Assembly (NCBI GenBank): GCA_024364735.1
Contig: JAGFNQ010000954.1
Span: 411,016-475,015, forward strand
Length of the DNA: 64,000 nucleotides
Reading direction: 5' to 3'
Origin: Boesenbergia rotunda
Lineage: Eukaryota > Streptophyta > Magnoliopsida > Zingiberales > Zingiberaceae
How positions within the stretch are numbered: position 1 is the stretch's first letter; the number at the start of each line of letters is the position of its first letter. This document shows, in pieces, positions 19,584 through 32,883 of this stretch. Below the pieces are notes generated by a model, which worked only from the letters and a program-made list of their open reading frames with translations, was not told the origin of the DNA and made no database searches. The translations under genes and the position numbers were made by a program.

Positions 19584-21826
19584 TGTTGGGACTGGGTGCA
19601 TGTTGACATGGATGTGGGTTCGTAATTTTAAAATTAATTACGTGTAGAGGAAGGTTTAGCATAAATAATTTCTCTAATTATTTAATCACACATCTAAGCA
19701 TGCAATTTTATCTTGTGTAGACATGATCATATATTTAAAATTTTACAGAAACATAAACTAATTTACGTATTACCTCACGTAACTCGAAGGAAGGGACGAG
19801 ATCCAACCGTAAGCGTCCCTTGGAAGCTCTGCCTCTATTCGCGTCCACGGCAAGTATCTTCGGGATGACGTCGCAAAGCCACGAGTTTCGTGTTCTCGAG
19901 AACTACTAGATTCTCCGAGAACGCGATGAGAAAAACCAAGAGAGAAGTCAGAAGACTAACCATAAAAGGATGGCTGGAATCAAAATTCCGCCGAAGCAAA
20001 AGAAGAGGCTTGCGGCAAACTCTAATTCCGGCAGCACCTTCTTCCGGCCAAGAGATGGCTGGAGCTTCCTTCTCCGGCAGCAGGTGGTGTTCAGCAGGGA
20101 AAGGGCAGGGGCGGCCGGCTGGTGCTCCTTCTTGGGGCTGGTTGGCGCACGGCAAGAAGGGGAGAAGAGAAGGAAAGAAAGAGAGGGAGAGATCCTATGC
20201 CTTCATCTCTTTTATTATCACCCAAGCCTTGCCTTGGGTCCTTTATATAGTGGTCTCTCAACCATCAAGCCTCTCAAATATGGAATAACTTATTCCATCA
20301 TGCCAAGTTTGATTTTATATCATGGTTAAAATCATATTTTAATTCATGATAAAAATCTTCTCTCCTATGGAATAAATTTCCTTATCATGGTAAATCAATC
20401 CATGATTGATTTTATAAAATAAACCAATCCATGGTTCATTTTAATTTCCATGAAAAATAAACCAAACCTTGGTTTATTATATAAAAATTTATATCATCCA
20501 TAATTTTATAAAACAAACCACACTTGGTTTATTTTATAAATTGAACCAAAAACTTGGTTCTCTCCCTTTGTTGTGGCCGGCCAAGCAAAGAGGATGGAGG
20601 TCCTCTTTGGCCAGCCCATCCAAGCCAAGCCCCAATGAATTAAACTTATTTAATTCATCTATTAAGTCTTCAAAAGACTTAGCCATTTTACGCTTCCGAT
20701 GCGTCTCTGAAAAATTCAGATTCGACTTACCGTTTGGCTCAACCAAACTTAATCTCTCTTGATTGGAAAATCCAATTTTCAACTCATTTTAAATCCCTCG
20801 GATTACTCGTAGTGCATGTGACTAAATAGGCTTTCGATTTATGTTGGTCGTCTATAATTAATCAATTAATTATAGAACGATCATGAGTGACACCTAATAG
20901 TACATCATGATCCCCAATTAATCGAAAGATCAACGGTTGACCTCAGAATCAATTCTGAAACCCTTCAGCATCTATAATGAATCGTGCCCCATTCCCTTCC
21001 CATCTTATACCCACTTGGTTCAAGACATGGTCTATGTGTGTCAATCCCAACTAGGCTGACTACATCACACCAAGCCCAAGTAACGTTTTCTCGTCCTACG
21101 GATTCTAATTACTCTCATATATTTAAGAGATTCATACTCTGATCATGTCATGCTCTGGCCAGAGGCTTCGAGTAACAATCCGACGATAGGCCTCGGGTAT
21201 ACATCTCCTCGGAAGGAGTGGTGAATCCTTTGTAGGATGTTCAAACATCTTCGGGCACTTCGGCTTATACCCAATCATCCTGGGTCCACACCTCCTTGGA
21301 GATGCTTGCTTAAGATGTCAAAGTATAAGTCTGCATAACCAAGATGACTTGAACACCGCATGTCAAAGGAACATCGCACTTAAGCTGCAGTAAGAACTTC
21401 ATGACATATCTATATGTAGATTACCATATGAAGTTTTACAGTCAGTCACTCCAATGAACTAGTTCCCTTAACTAGCATTCATGATTATCTCCGGACATCT
21501 CAATGTTACCAGCCAGTGAGAATCAGTTGATTAGAGAATAACCCATGCTAGTCTCAACAGAATTGATAGTGTCCGTATTTATCAATTCATCGACTAGGGA
21601 CAATTTCAATACTTCACAATTGCACATGTTGAGATAATCACTAGTTGTGAATTCATCACAAATTCTCTCATGCTGTGAATTGTATTGTGAACATTCAGTA
21701 AATGAGTTTAAGATCTCAATCAAATACACAAACATGTATACTCAAATAGTGAATATTCATTTATTAGAATAAATGATTACAATCATAAGGCGATTGCCTT
21801 AGGACACTTCTCTCATATCACTAACA
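19584..21826 (-). repeat. 3' LTR of A2 (2243 bp)
   Basis: It runs from TGTTGGGACTGGG (LTR end, plus view) to CATATCACTAACA. It is closer to the A1 LTR than to A3/A4 in the promoter part: GGGTCCTTTATATAGTGG at 20237-20254 and the hairpin run at 20395-20530. GGCCGGCC lies near 20576. Confidence 0.9.
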
Positions 21827-21837
21827 AACTCCCACAT

Positions 21838-22729
21838 GGCCTAATGTCAATCGCTACGGTACCCAATACCACAGGCTCTAACATCACCCTCAAACTTACT
21901 TTCAGGCAAGGCCTTAGTTAAAGGATCCGCTAAATTCCTTTCAGTGGGAATTTTCTCAATTTGTATATCATTCATACTTATAATCTCTCTGATCAGATGA
22001 TAGCGGCGAAGCACATATTTGGATCGCTGATGAGACATTGGTTCCTTTGCTTGTGCAATAGCTCCATTGTTGTCGCAGTAAACCAGTATTGCTTCATCAA
22101 TGGTTGGAACCACACCAAGTTCTGAGACAAACTTTTTTGATCCAAACTGCTTCCTTTGCTGCTTCCAAAGCTGCAATATATTCCGCTTCCATGGTAGAAT
22201 CCGCTACGGTGTCTTGCTTGGAACTCTTCCAACTTCTTACGCCTCCATTCAAAATAAATACGTATCCGGACTGAGATTTGGAGTCATCCTTATCTGTCTG
22301 GAAACGGCATCTGTATACCCACGTATTACCATATCACCTTCTCCATATATTAGGAACACATCCTTAGTGTTTCTTAAGTACTTGATGATTGTCTTGACAG
22401 CCACCCAATGATCCATTCCTGGATCAGACTGGTATCTGCTTGTGACGCTCAGAGCATACGATACATCGGGCCTAGTACATAACATAGCATACATGATAGA
22501 TCCTATCACGGATGCATAAGGAATCTTATTCATGCAAATCCTCTCGTCTTCTGTGCGCGGACACATAGACTTCGAAAGGTTGATCCCATGCCTGATGGGA
22601 AGGTAACCTTTCTTGGATTCCAACATGCTAATCCTTTCTAGCACTCGGTCTATATATGTAGACTGCGAAAGACCAAGCAACTGTTTTGATCTATCTCTAT
22701 AGATTCTAATCCCAAGGATATAGGTTGCT
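21838..22729 (-). pseudogene. A2 RT C-terminal part and RNase H
   Basis: The reading runs from RT (ATYILGIRIYRDRSK) through STYIDRVLERISM, MNKIPYASVIGSIMYAM and RCTRPDVSYA-like segments to RNase H and the C-terminal GIGYRSD. A frameshift near 22250 falls in the RNase H motif region around YTDA, and another near 22135-22180 breaks the frame before KKFVSELGVVPT. The N-terminal part of pol and gag are absent. It is inactive. Confidence 0.85.
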
Positions 22730-24950
22730 ATTTTCGTGGGGATCTTAGCTACTAAATTGAAGTTTTACAATTGGGTTTTGGTTCGGATTGGTTGCTGTTT
22801 TGGTTCCTCGTTATGAGCTTTGATCTCGATTCTATTTTGGGATCATTAGTTGCAGTTCTTGCTTGTCTTTTTGTAAGTTTTCTGATCAAAGATCTGCTCC
22901 TATTTCAGATTTCTGCCGTGAGCCCGTTATTGCAATTTGGTCTTTGTGTAGCTGTACCAATTTGGTGTTCTTATGGGTTTTGTTTTGTTTGGCTCTGGTT
23001 AGATCTGTAGGAATGATTAACCTCAGCATATTTGCAACCCATGATTCCATCATATGTTTAATTAGATCTATATTAGGTTGTGGATTTAGATCGTTGATGT
23101 ATAAATCTTGCGATTTACCTCTATTTGGAATTGGGTCCGTTTTAGTATTTGAATCATGTGGTGTTTGCCACACGATACTAAGATGATTAGGTTGGGTTTA
23201 GGTTTAATGGAAATTAAACCTAATAATTTAAGTTTGAGGGATTGGAATGTGAGATAAAACAAAATGGACCTAATCTTAAATTACATGGGGTAATTAAGAA
23301 CCTTTCCATTTAATTAGAGGTAGTTAGATGGGAAAGGAATACTTAGGCTAATCTTAGTATGGATTAGGAATTAATTAGCTAGTTACCATCTTTTGTAATA
23401 GCTAATTAAATATGTCCTTGATACAGGGCATTGATGCAATTACTATTGTTGATTATTGGATCGGAGGTTCCCTACATATACGGATTCTTCATTTTGAGGC
23501 GGGTACCCTTGACTTATCTTTTTAGATATTATCATATTGCTATGTATGGTTTGTTATAGATAACAGTAAGTTTATATGCTATATCTGTCTTAGTATATCT
23601 GTACTTGATATCTGTTGCTCATCCTAGAGGTTATCTCCCTTTTAGCTTCATACAGTCTTAATAGTTGATATGCGTATATATATATGTGCATAGATGTAGT
23701 GATATGTTCCCTCGCATTCGACATTGATGGATCATTGGTTATTTTGTCAGTATACCTAGTAGATTACTTGTATCCCATGATATAGGATTCAGACCTATAC
23801 ATAGTACACTGAGGTGATAGATGAGGACTTGGTGGGTGTTGTATGTGTTCGTGTCATGCACCATCCTTGCATTGTTGCATGTTGACGATCATCGGCTCCT
23901 ATGTAGTCAGAGTCCATCTCCAGTTACATGAGGATATGCACACACATCCACTCTGGGGTAGTGGCTACTGTAGAGTGTGTGCATTTGCCCTGTATTGCTC
24001 CGTTTGGCCACTATTTGGAGGGTGGTTCTGGGCGTGGTAGCAGCCAGAGATCCCTTGTCGTCTTGAGACACAAGAAGATGAGAGCGAGACTCCTCCATTG
24101 CTTAGGTTAGGAGAGTGACCTCGGCCAACATCCTATCCACTCGGTCACTCAGGAGCAGTGATAGCAGGGTACGTACAGTTGTCATAGCCCTACCCACGTG
24201 GACGTTCATTTATGATAGGTGGACGTTGCCTGATTGGCATCAGGGGTGACACATGTCATTGCACCATGTGCATATTTTGCATCGTGCATTGCTTGCAGCA
24301 TTTGATTGATGCATTATGATTGACATGCATATACCGGATACCTGTTTACCTTGGATTATGTGTTATACTTGTTTCATAGGGATTTATTCCACCCCTCTAC
24401 AGGATAGATGGATTCTGGTATGTACCTACATTCAGTACCTTTAGTGTATGCCTTTCCATTATACATATGAGACTATATCAGCGTGATTCATATTGTTAAT
24501 ATAACCTACTATGCATATCTATTAGGTATCCGCTGAGTTCGTTTGGACTCACACCGTTGCCTATCTTTTTATTTCAGGTTGAGATACATGGAGTCGCCAG
24601 AAGAGCCCAACAGCAAGTCCCTACCCATCGCGACGATAAAGTTTGTTTTGCACTTTGTAGTGCCTATGTTTCATATTTATTTATTGGATTTGTATATGTC
24701 TTGGGAGTGTTCTTGTGTGCCCTAAGGGGTTTATGTATTGGTTGTTTTGTCGTAAGTCGGACCTGTCCGCAGTCAGGTATGGTTTACCATGTTTTATTTT
24801 ATGTTCTGACTTGATATTTAGGCCTGAGGCCAAATATATATTGTGTGGGTTGTATGAATATTTATATGTATGCGTAAATTGTCTGCCGGACAGGGGAGGT
24901 GCTGCCGATTTTCTATTGGATCAACGGCTCCTGGGTCTCGGGGCGTGGCA
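22730..24950 (+). mobile_element. probable Ty3/gypsy LTR or UTR remnant (G3)
   Basis: No protein homology is recognised in this 2.2-kb stretch, and all frames are short. The composition and order fit the long LTRs of plant chromovirus-type gypsy elements in + orientation: GAGGCGGGTACCCTTGACTT near 23497, a TATATATATA tract at 23677-23686, CCGCTGAGTTCGTTTGGACT near 24530, GGGGAGGTGCTGCCGATTTT near 24893, and an end GGGGCGTGGCA at 24940-24950. The left end is the break with A2; the right end meets a SINE-like repeat. An alternative is a host gene intron or UTR. The assignment is from memory of such LTRs, not from a copy in the window. Confidence 0.4.
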
Positions 24951-24997
24951 GCTCACTTGGTTACTAGATTCAAGGAACTATTATACTTGTTCCGGAG
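24951..24997 (+). repeat. SINE-like repeat, 5' part, interrupted by A3
   Basis: It begins GCTCACTTGG exactly like the unit at 35521 and continues at 35167 after removal of A3 and one CGGAG. The rejoined unit has a tRNA-like head of about 70 bp with an RNA polymerase III B-box match in its second part. Confidence 0.6.
24993..24997. repeat. target site duplication of A3 (partner 35162-35166)
   Basis: CGGAG flanks A3 on both sides, directly before 24998 and directly after 35161. Confidence 0.95.
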
Positions 24998-27239
24998 TGT
25001 TGGGACCGGGTGCATGTCGACAAGGATACGGGTTCGTAAAATTTTAAAATTTTACGTGCAGCGGAAGAATTAACATAAAATAATTTCCTAAATTATTTTA
25101 ACCACGTATCTAGCATGCAACCTTATGATGTATTGACATAATTATAAATTAAAACTTTGCGGAAAAAGTAAACTAATTTACTAAGTACCTCTCGTAACTC
25201 GAAGTAAGGGACGAGATCCAACCGTAGCGTCCCTTGGAAGCTCCGCCTCTATTCGCGTCCACGCCGAGTTCTCTTCGGGATGACTTCGCAAAGCCACGAG
25301 TTTTGTGCCGACGAGAACTACTAGATTCTCCGAAGACACAACTAGAAGAACAAGAGAAAAGATAGGAAACTAACCGCCCGAGAAACGGAATCGAATTCCA
25401 AGAAGGAAGGAGATGTGATCCGCTTCTTCTTCTTCTTGGTTGGCTTCTCCTTGGTGTAGATTGCTCACGCCAACTCCTTGGAGAACAATGAAGGTGCACC
25501 GGCCCTAGATGGGAGGGAGAAGGAGAAGAGAATAAGAGAGAGAGAGGGAGAGGATTAACTCTTTATCAACTCAATTGATTGGAATTGAAGGTTAGCCTTT
25601 GGTTCCTTTATATAGCAACCTCTCCCTTGCTAAGTCTCCTCTTTAACGGAATTAATTTTCATAAGAAATTTATCTTATAAATTTTCTTATAAATTATTCC
25701 GTTAGGCCTAGTTTTATTATAACTAACTTTATAATAAAATAATTAATTCTCTTCTTTAATAATGGAATAAATTTTATAAGAAATTTATAATTTTTCTTTT
25801 AATGGAAAAAATCAATTCATAATTGATTTTATAAAATTAAAATAAACCATTCCACAGATTATTTTAATTTCCAAAAAAGAAATAAATTTCTATAAATTTA
25901 TTTATATAAATTTCTTTATACAAATTTATTTATCCATAATTTATAAAACAAATCGCGCTAGATTTATTTTATTAATTAAACCAAATTAATTGGTTTTCTC
26001 CCTTTTAAGTGGCCGGCCAAACCAAGGGGGTTTGGCACCCTCCTTGGCTGGCCAATCAAGCCGCATCCATCGCGAATTAAACTCATTTAATTCGCCCAAT
26101 AAGCCTTCAAAAGACTTAGCCAATTTTAGCTTCCATTGCGCCTCTGATTAACTCAGATTCGACTTATTTCTCTTGATCGAAAAATTCAATTTTCAACTCG
26201 TTTTAAATCCCTCGGATTACTCGTAGTGCGTGTGACTAAATAGGCTTTCGATTTATGTTGGCTGTCTATAATCAACCAATTATAGAACGGTCATGAGTGG
26301 CACCTAGTAGTACATCATGACCCCAATTAATCGAAAGATCAACGGTTTGACCTCAGAAGTAATTCTGAAACCCTTCAGCAGCTCTAATGAGTCGTGCCTC
26401 ATTCCCTTCACCACCTTATACCCACTTGGTTCAGGACACGGTCTATATGTGTCAGTCCCCACTAGGCTGACTACGTCACACCTAGCCCAAGTAGTGTCTT
26501 TCTCGTCCTTTGGATTTCTAATTACTCTCATGTATTTAAGAGACTCGCACTCTAAACATGATATACTCTGGCCAGAGGTTTTGAGTAACAATTCGACGAT
26601 AGGCCTGGGTATACATCTCCTCGCAAGGAGTGGTGAATCCTTTGTAGGTTGTTCAATCATCTTCGGGCACTTCGGCTTATACCCAATCATCCTGGGTCCA
26701 CACCTCCTTGGAGATGCTTGCTTAAGATGTTAAAGTATAAGTCTCCATAACCAAGATGACTTGAACACCGCAAGTCAAAGGAACATCGCACTTAAGCTGC
26801 AGTAAGAACTTCATTGACATATCTACATGTAGATTCCCATATGAAGTCTTACAGCTAGTCACTCCAATGAACTAGTTCCCTTAACTAGCATCCATGTTTA
26901 TCTCCGGACATCCCAATGTCACCAGCCAGTGAGAATCAGCTGATTAGAGAATAATCCATGCTAGTCTCAACAGAATTGATAGTGTCCGTATTTATCAATT
27001 CATCGACTAGGGATATTTTCAATACTTCACAATTGCACATTTAGAGATAGTCACTAGTTGTGATCCCATCACAAATTCTCTTATGCTGTGAATTGTATTG
27101 CGGACATTCAATAGATGAGTTCAAGATCCCAATCAAATACACAAAACATGTATACTCAAATAGTGAATTATCATTTATTAATATAAATGTTTACATCATA
27201 AGGCGATTACCTTAGGACACTTCTCTCATATCACTAACA
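24998..27239 (-). repeat. 3' LTR of A3 (2242 bp)
   Basis: It runs from TGTTGGGACCGGG (plus view) to CATATCACTAACA. The TATA box is at 25607-25614. One GCCGGCCCTAG unit lies near 25500, where the partner LTR has two and A4 has four. It contains an open frame of 128 codons in the element sense (26304-26690). Confidence 0.95.
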
Positions 27240-27253
27240 AACTCCCACTTGGC

Positions 27254-30200
27254 CTAATGCCAATCGCTACGGTATCCAATACCATAGGCTCTAACATGTC
27301 CCTCAAATTTGCTTTGAGGCAAGGCCTTAGTTAAAGGATCTGCTATATTCCTTTCAGTGGGAACCCTCTCAATTTGTATGTCATTCCTACTTATAATCTC
27401 TCTGATCAGATGATAGCGGCGAAGCACGTGTTTGGATGCTGATGAGACCTTGGTTCCTTCGCTTGTGCAATAGCTCCATTGTTGTCGCAGTAAACCAGCA
27501 CTGCTTCATCAATGGTTGGAACCACACCAAGTTCTGAGACAAACTTCTTGATCCAAACTGCTTCCTTTGCTGCTTCCGAAGCTGCGATATATTCTGCTTC
27601 CATGGTAGAATCCGCTACGGTGTCTTGTTTGGAACTTTTCCAACTTACTGCACCTCCATTCAAAGTAAATACGTATCCAGACTGTGATTTGGAGTCATCC
27701 TTATCTGTCTGGAAACTGGCATCTGTATACCCACGTATTACCATATCTCCTTCTCCATATATCAGGAACACATCCTTAGTTCTTCTTAAGTCCTTAAGGA
27801 TTGTCTTGACAGCTGGCCAATGATCCATTCCTGGATCCGACTGGTATCTGCTTGTGATGCTCAAAGCATACGATACATCGGGTCCAGTACATAACATAGC
27901 ATACATGATAGATCCTATTGTGGATGCATAGGGAATCTTATTCATGCAAATCCTCTCGTCTTCTGTGCGCGGACACATAGACTTTGAAAGGTTGATCCCA
28001 TGCCTGATGGGAAGGTAACCTTTCTTGGATTCCGACATGCTAAACCTTTTTAGCACTCGGTCTATATATGTAGACTGCGAAAGACCAAGCAACCGTTTTG
28101 ATCTATCTCTATAGATTCTAATCCCAAGGATATAGGTTGCTTCTCCCAGGTCTTTCATGGAGAAAGTTTTGGACAACCAAATTTTAACTGTCTGTAAAAC
28201 TGATATATCGTTTCCTATAAGTAAGATGTCATCGACATATAATACTAGGAATACGACTGCACTCCCACTAACCTTCTTGTACAGACAAGGTTCGTCAGGA
28301 TTTTGTGAGAAATCAAACTCTTTGATTGTCTCATCAAAATGGATGTTCCAGCTCCTTGATACTTGCTTCAGTCCATATATGGATCGTCGAAGCTTGCATA
28401 CTTTGGTTTTATCAACCGATGTGAAACCTTCAGGTTGTATCATGTATACATCCTCAAGCAGGTTTCCATTAAGGAAAGCTGTTTTCACATCCATTTGTCA
28501 TATCTCATAATCATAATGAGCTGCTATGGCCTGGAGCATCCGAATGGATTTAAGCATAGCTACTGGCGAGTAGGTTTCGTCATAATCAATTCCTTGTTTT
28601 TGACGATATCCTTTTGCCACTAATCTAGCCTTAAAGGTAACTACATTACCTTCCATGTCGGTTTTCTTCTTGAAAACCCACTTGCACCCTATGGGCTTAA
28701 TCCCTTCAGGTGGGTTAACCAAGTCCCATACTTGATTTTCGTACATGGAATCCACTTCCGACTTCATGGCCTCAAGCCATTTGTCCCTTTCTGAATTTTT
28801 CAGAACATCTTCATAACTGATAGGTTCATCATCGCTTATGAGTAACACGTCGTTCGATTCACTTACGAGAAATCCGTATCTCTCTGGAATATTGCGTGTC
28901 CTATCAGACCTACGAAGAGGTGGTGTTGTTTTAGGTTCAACTGATAGCTCATCACTATGAATTATCGGTTGCGGGTCTAGACTAGGTGTCTCTGTAATGT
29001 CTATTGGAGTTTCTTGAACTTCATCAAGTTCAATGTCACTCCCACTGTTTTCTTGTAAAAGAAATTCTTTTTCTAGAAATACAGCATGCCTTGAAACAAA
29101 CACCTTTTGCTCCAAGGGATGATAGAATTGATAACCCTTCGTTTCCTTAGGGTATCCAATAAATAGACATTTATCAGACTTAGCATCCAATTTGTCTGAT
29201 ACAATCCGCTTCACATAAGCAGGACAACCCCATATCTTAAGGTGAGTTAAGTGAGGTTTCTTACTATTCCATGTCTCATATGGAGTAGTAGAGACTACCT
29301 TGGTCGGGGCTCTGTTTAGCAAGTAAACAGCTGTCTTAAGTGCATAACCCCAAAAGGATTTTGGAAGAGTTGCATGATTCATCATAGACCTAACCATGTC
29401 CATCAAGGTTCGGTTACGCCTCTCAGATACACCATTATGCTGTGGTGTATACGGCGGAGTCTATTGAGACAATATCCCATTGTCCCTTAGATAATCTTGA
29501 AATTCTTGACTCAAGTATTCACCACCCCGATCGGATCGAAGTATTTTAATACTTTTGCCAAGTTGTTTCTCTACTTCATTTCTGAACTCTTTGAATTTCT
29601 CAAAAGCTTCAGATTTGTGTTTCATCAAGAACACATACCCGAATCGTGAGTGATCATCGATAAAGGTAATGAAGTAGCTATAGCCTCCTTGTGCAAGAGT
29701 TGACATTGGTCCACATACATCAGTATGTATTAGACCAAGCAATTCTCCCACTGGATTACCCTTTCCGGAAAAGGGTAATTTGGTCATCTTGCCTTTTAAG
29801 TAGGATTCGCATGTATCAAATGAACCGGGTTCAAATGATTCCAGAATTCCACATCGGTGCAATTCGGTCATGCGTTTCTTGCTTATATGGCCAAGACGAC
29901 AGTGCCACGTGTAGGAGTCTATTCGATTATCTATTCGAGCACGTTTGTTGCTAACTTCGATATTGAAAATGTCACTGGATAAATCTAACGTGTAGATGTC
30001 ATTGCACAAAGTTCCATTCCCATAAAGAACGTCATTTAAAGTTATGTAACAACAATTGTTACTAAAAGTTAAATGATAATCCTTTTCATTCAAACATGAA
30101 ATAGATACAATGTTCTTTATTAACGAAGGAACGAAATAACAATTATCTAATTCTAAGACACGTCCAGTGGGGAGCTTTAGTAAATATGTTCCGATGGCAA

Positions 30201-30402
30201 CAGCAGCAATCTTTGCTCCATTCCCAACTCGCAAATCTGCTTCTCCTTTGACGAGTCTTCTTCTATTCCTTAGCCCCTGTATGTCATTACATATATGTGA
30301 GCTACACCCAGTATCAAGTACCCAGGTATTTGAGGAAATAGAGTGACATTCAATAACGAAGATACCTGAAGAGGATAGAGCATCGGATGCCTTCTTCTTC
30401 AA
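27254..30402 (-). pseudogene. A3 pol: protease, integrase, RT, RNase H
   Basis: Protease carries WVLDTGCSSHICND with an intact DTG. Integrase has the zinc-type N-terminus (WHCRLGHISKKRM), IHTDVCGP, FIDDHSRF, SDRGGEY and VSERRNRT, so the D-D-E residues are present. RT has GCKWVFKKK, QMDVKTAFLNG and LYVDDILLIG. RNase H has YTDASFQTDKDD, EAEYIAASEA and YCDNNGAIA. Breaks: TAG in place of Trp at about 29461, the family-wide TGA at 28498-28500, and a one-base loss near 27435 shifting the last 50 codons. In the first IN cysteine pair, CESYLKG replaces CESCLKG. Near-complete but not translatable as one protein without recoding. Confidence 0.92.
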
Positions 30403-31176
30403 GGACTCAAGATAAACCTTGCAGTTTCTTCGCCAGTGACCCTCCTTGCCACAATGATGGCAAGTTCCTTTTGGTTTCTTTTCAGTCTTCTTGGCCTTTT
30501 TCTTCTTCCCTTTGTTCTGTTACTTGGCCTTCCTCTTAGAACCTTTCTTCGAGGAACCAACTAACAGTACCGCCTTTTGATCCGGCTTTACAGAAGGCTC
30601 TACAGTCATCAGCAGGTTGAGCAACTTAGGAATGGTGGTCTCTCGTTTGTTCATCCGATAGTTCATCACAAATTGTGAATAACTCTTGGGCAAACAACTC
30701 AGAATTAAGTCAATACATAGTTCATGATCCATTGCAAAACCGAGTGCACTCAGTCGCTCAATGTACCCCAACATCTTTAACACAAACTGCGAGGCAGAAG
30801 TGCCTTCCTGCATCTTAGTGGTGAAGAGGAGTCTGGAGACTTCGAACCTTTCGGATCTCGCCTGCTCTTCAAATAACTCATGAAGATGGAAGATGATGGT
30901 ATAAGCATCCATATGCTCATGCTGCTTTTGCAGCTCAGGTACCATAGAGGCTAGCATGATGCAACTCGCAAGTTCAGAATCGGTCACATGTTTTTGATAG
31001 GCCAACAATTGGTCTGGAGTTGCATTCTCTGGAGGATGGGTGGGAAGTTGATCTTCAAGGACATAAGCAAGCTTCTCTGCCTTAAGGACTATCCTTAGGT
31101 TTCGAAGCCAGCCCATGAAGTTCGGCCCAGTCAGTTTATTGGTGTCCAAAATGGAACACAAGTTTACAGAAGACAT
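30403..31176 (-). pseudogene. A3 gag
   Basis: The ATG at 31176 starts MSSVNLCSILDTNKL. Capsid motifs GPNFMGWLRNLRIVL and FEVSRLLFTTKMQEG follow, then a Lys-rich tail. A single TAA at 30520 replaces a Glu codon. Beyond it the same frame runs through a canonical zinc knuckle C-H-H-C-G-K-E-G-H-W-R-R-N-C (about 30418-30462) into protease without a stop between gag and pol, as in copia elements that make one polyprotein. The lesion is a single base change. Confidence 0.9.
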
Positions 31177-32870
31177 GATCGAGTGATTATCCTAGAAATA
31201 CAAATTGAGTTTATGTGAGAAGAATGATTAAAGAATGTATCAACATACATAAATAAAATCCTATTTATTTTTCAAATTGAATAACCCTTTTTATCAATTC
31301 GGGAGATCGTAGGAACATCTCCAAATAGGTTGATATCCAACCATAGATAAGAACAACCATGACTGTGGCCATCAAGATTTTCTTAGCTATGAAGGTAGGT
31401 AATTATACCGATTACATATCACATATATGTAACTATCACATTATGCTATCAACTAATTGAATGTTTGCATAAATCATTGGGTTGTTAACTCATTAACAAG
31501 TATGCATCATATACATAGCACCCAATTGCACCTCTCTTTACATCGACCTTGACTGTGGCACAACAAATCGATGTTCCAAGCTTAAGGTTGACCCATTAAT
31601 CAAGAAATAGTTTTAATATGATTGGAGCTCATTCAACCGTTTAGTCAGGCTTGGATGTGTCCAACAACCAAAACTAAGGATTGACCTCTGACTCCAACTA
31701 TATTATTCATAAACTAATTCCATGGTTTGAACATGTTGAGGTTCAAGTCGGGCATGGATGTGTCCATCAACCCAAGCGAGAAACAAAACTCTGGTTCTAA
31801 CCATATTAATGGAAGGTGTTAGCCTTAATATTTTGTAAGGGGTTTTGGGTCTCATCTTTTCTAAGCACATTCATGACATATGATTATGTCATGACTAACG
31901 ATTTCCTTAATAAAGTATGTATGTGACTTAATTTATCAAGTCTCATGAATTGAATTAGGAACCAGATTTCCTCATTCTAATTTCATACTTTATTAAAGGA
32001 ATTGTTTTGGGAAACAATTTCCTAAATTGTCATAATCAATTTCGGAAATAATATGTTTAAGACTTTGATTTCTCTAAATCAAATCTTATTAAATTAAGAG
32101 GCAATTCCCTTAATTCAACGACATATTATTTTCATGAAAATCTCATTTAAGAAAACTCTATAGGAAACCATTTCCTAATTAATTTTGGAGACAACAATAT
32201 GTAAGACCATCACCTCTTAAATCATATTTTATTCATTAATTACAACAAATCGTTTTCTAAGGGTGGCTCCCCGAGGCTCAGATACCCAAAGAAAAATAAT
32301 TTATTGTAAATCCAATTGGACGGCTCCCCGAGGCTCAATCCAAATCAAACATGACAATTTCAATTAAAAATTGGGAAATTAAATTACAACAACTAGCTTT
32401 AAATTGGACGGCTCCCCGAGGCTCAATCCAAAATAAAGAATTTTGTTGTCAATTTAAAGACCAATTCAAATTTAATTGTCAATTAACTGTCCATGAATTT
32501 GTCTAGACTTTCTTAAAAGAAAGTGCCCAAAATTGCGAGATTTCATAAATTGGTTTTCAGAATAATTGTAAGTTTCTGGTACAAAGAAAACTTACATATT
32601 TCCAAAGTTGGAAAATTTCTAAAATAGAAAATTTCCAAAATTGGAAAGTTTCCAAAGATGGAAAGTTTTCACAATTATTATAAAATTTTTAGAAACTAGG
32701 ATATTTCAAAAGTTTGCGAAATTTCATGAGGATTTCCAAACTTAGAAATTCCTAAATCTAAAATTTATTATAATTGAAAAGTTTCCAGAATTGAAATTTT
32801 TTTTCCAAAATTGAGATTATGACAAAGTTTTCCGCAAAACAATTATATGATTATGTCGAACACTAACTTG
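31177..32870 (-). other. A3 leader with conserved hairpins
   Basis: No frame. On the minus strand it carries three copies of the GAGCCTCGGGGAGCC hairpin (32264-32280, 32316-32340, 32405-32430) and the CACA-loop hairpins ATGGA/TCCAT (31754-31767) and TTGGA/TCCAA (31651-31664), in the order seen in A1. The block around the first copy has outer stem GGGT/ACCC; the others have TTGGA/TCCAA. Confidence 0.65.
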
Positions 32871-32882
32871 GCTCTGATACCA
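32871..32882 (-). other. primer binding site of A3
   Basis: TGGTATCAGAGC on the minus strand, a perfect initiator tRNA-Met match, one base inside the 5' LTR. Confidence 0.92.
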
Positions 32883-32883
32883 C

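Larger units (their letters stand above)
19584..22729 (-). mobile_element. Copia-A copy 2 (A2), 3' part only
   Basis: A complete 3' LTR is followed (minus strand, reading backward) by RNase H and the C-terminal part of RT. The homology to A3/A4 stops abruptly at 22729, inside the RT codons for EATYILG. The left flank ACACC should be the target duplication, but the other end is lost. The break joins A2 to unrelated LTR-like DNA. Confidence 0.9.

Noticed and set aside
23670..23692. TATATATATA tract as a promoter
   Set aside because: A short dinucleotide run with no gene or LTR leader placed downstream.
24951..24975. TTGGTTACTAG at 24957 as a decayed PBS of a gypsy element ending at 24950
   Set aside because: The same GCTCACTTGG start opens the unit at 35521, so it belongs to the SINE-like repeat. 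A PBS is not needed to explain it.
28157..28510. Open frames of 80-120 codons opposite to Copia-A pol (also 22100-22411, 27512-27823, 29691-29954, 43585-43938, 45582-45845)
   Set aside because: They are antisense shadows of RT, RNase H and integrase, recur only because the sense protein recurs, and show no domain.
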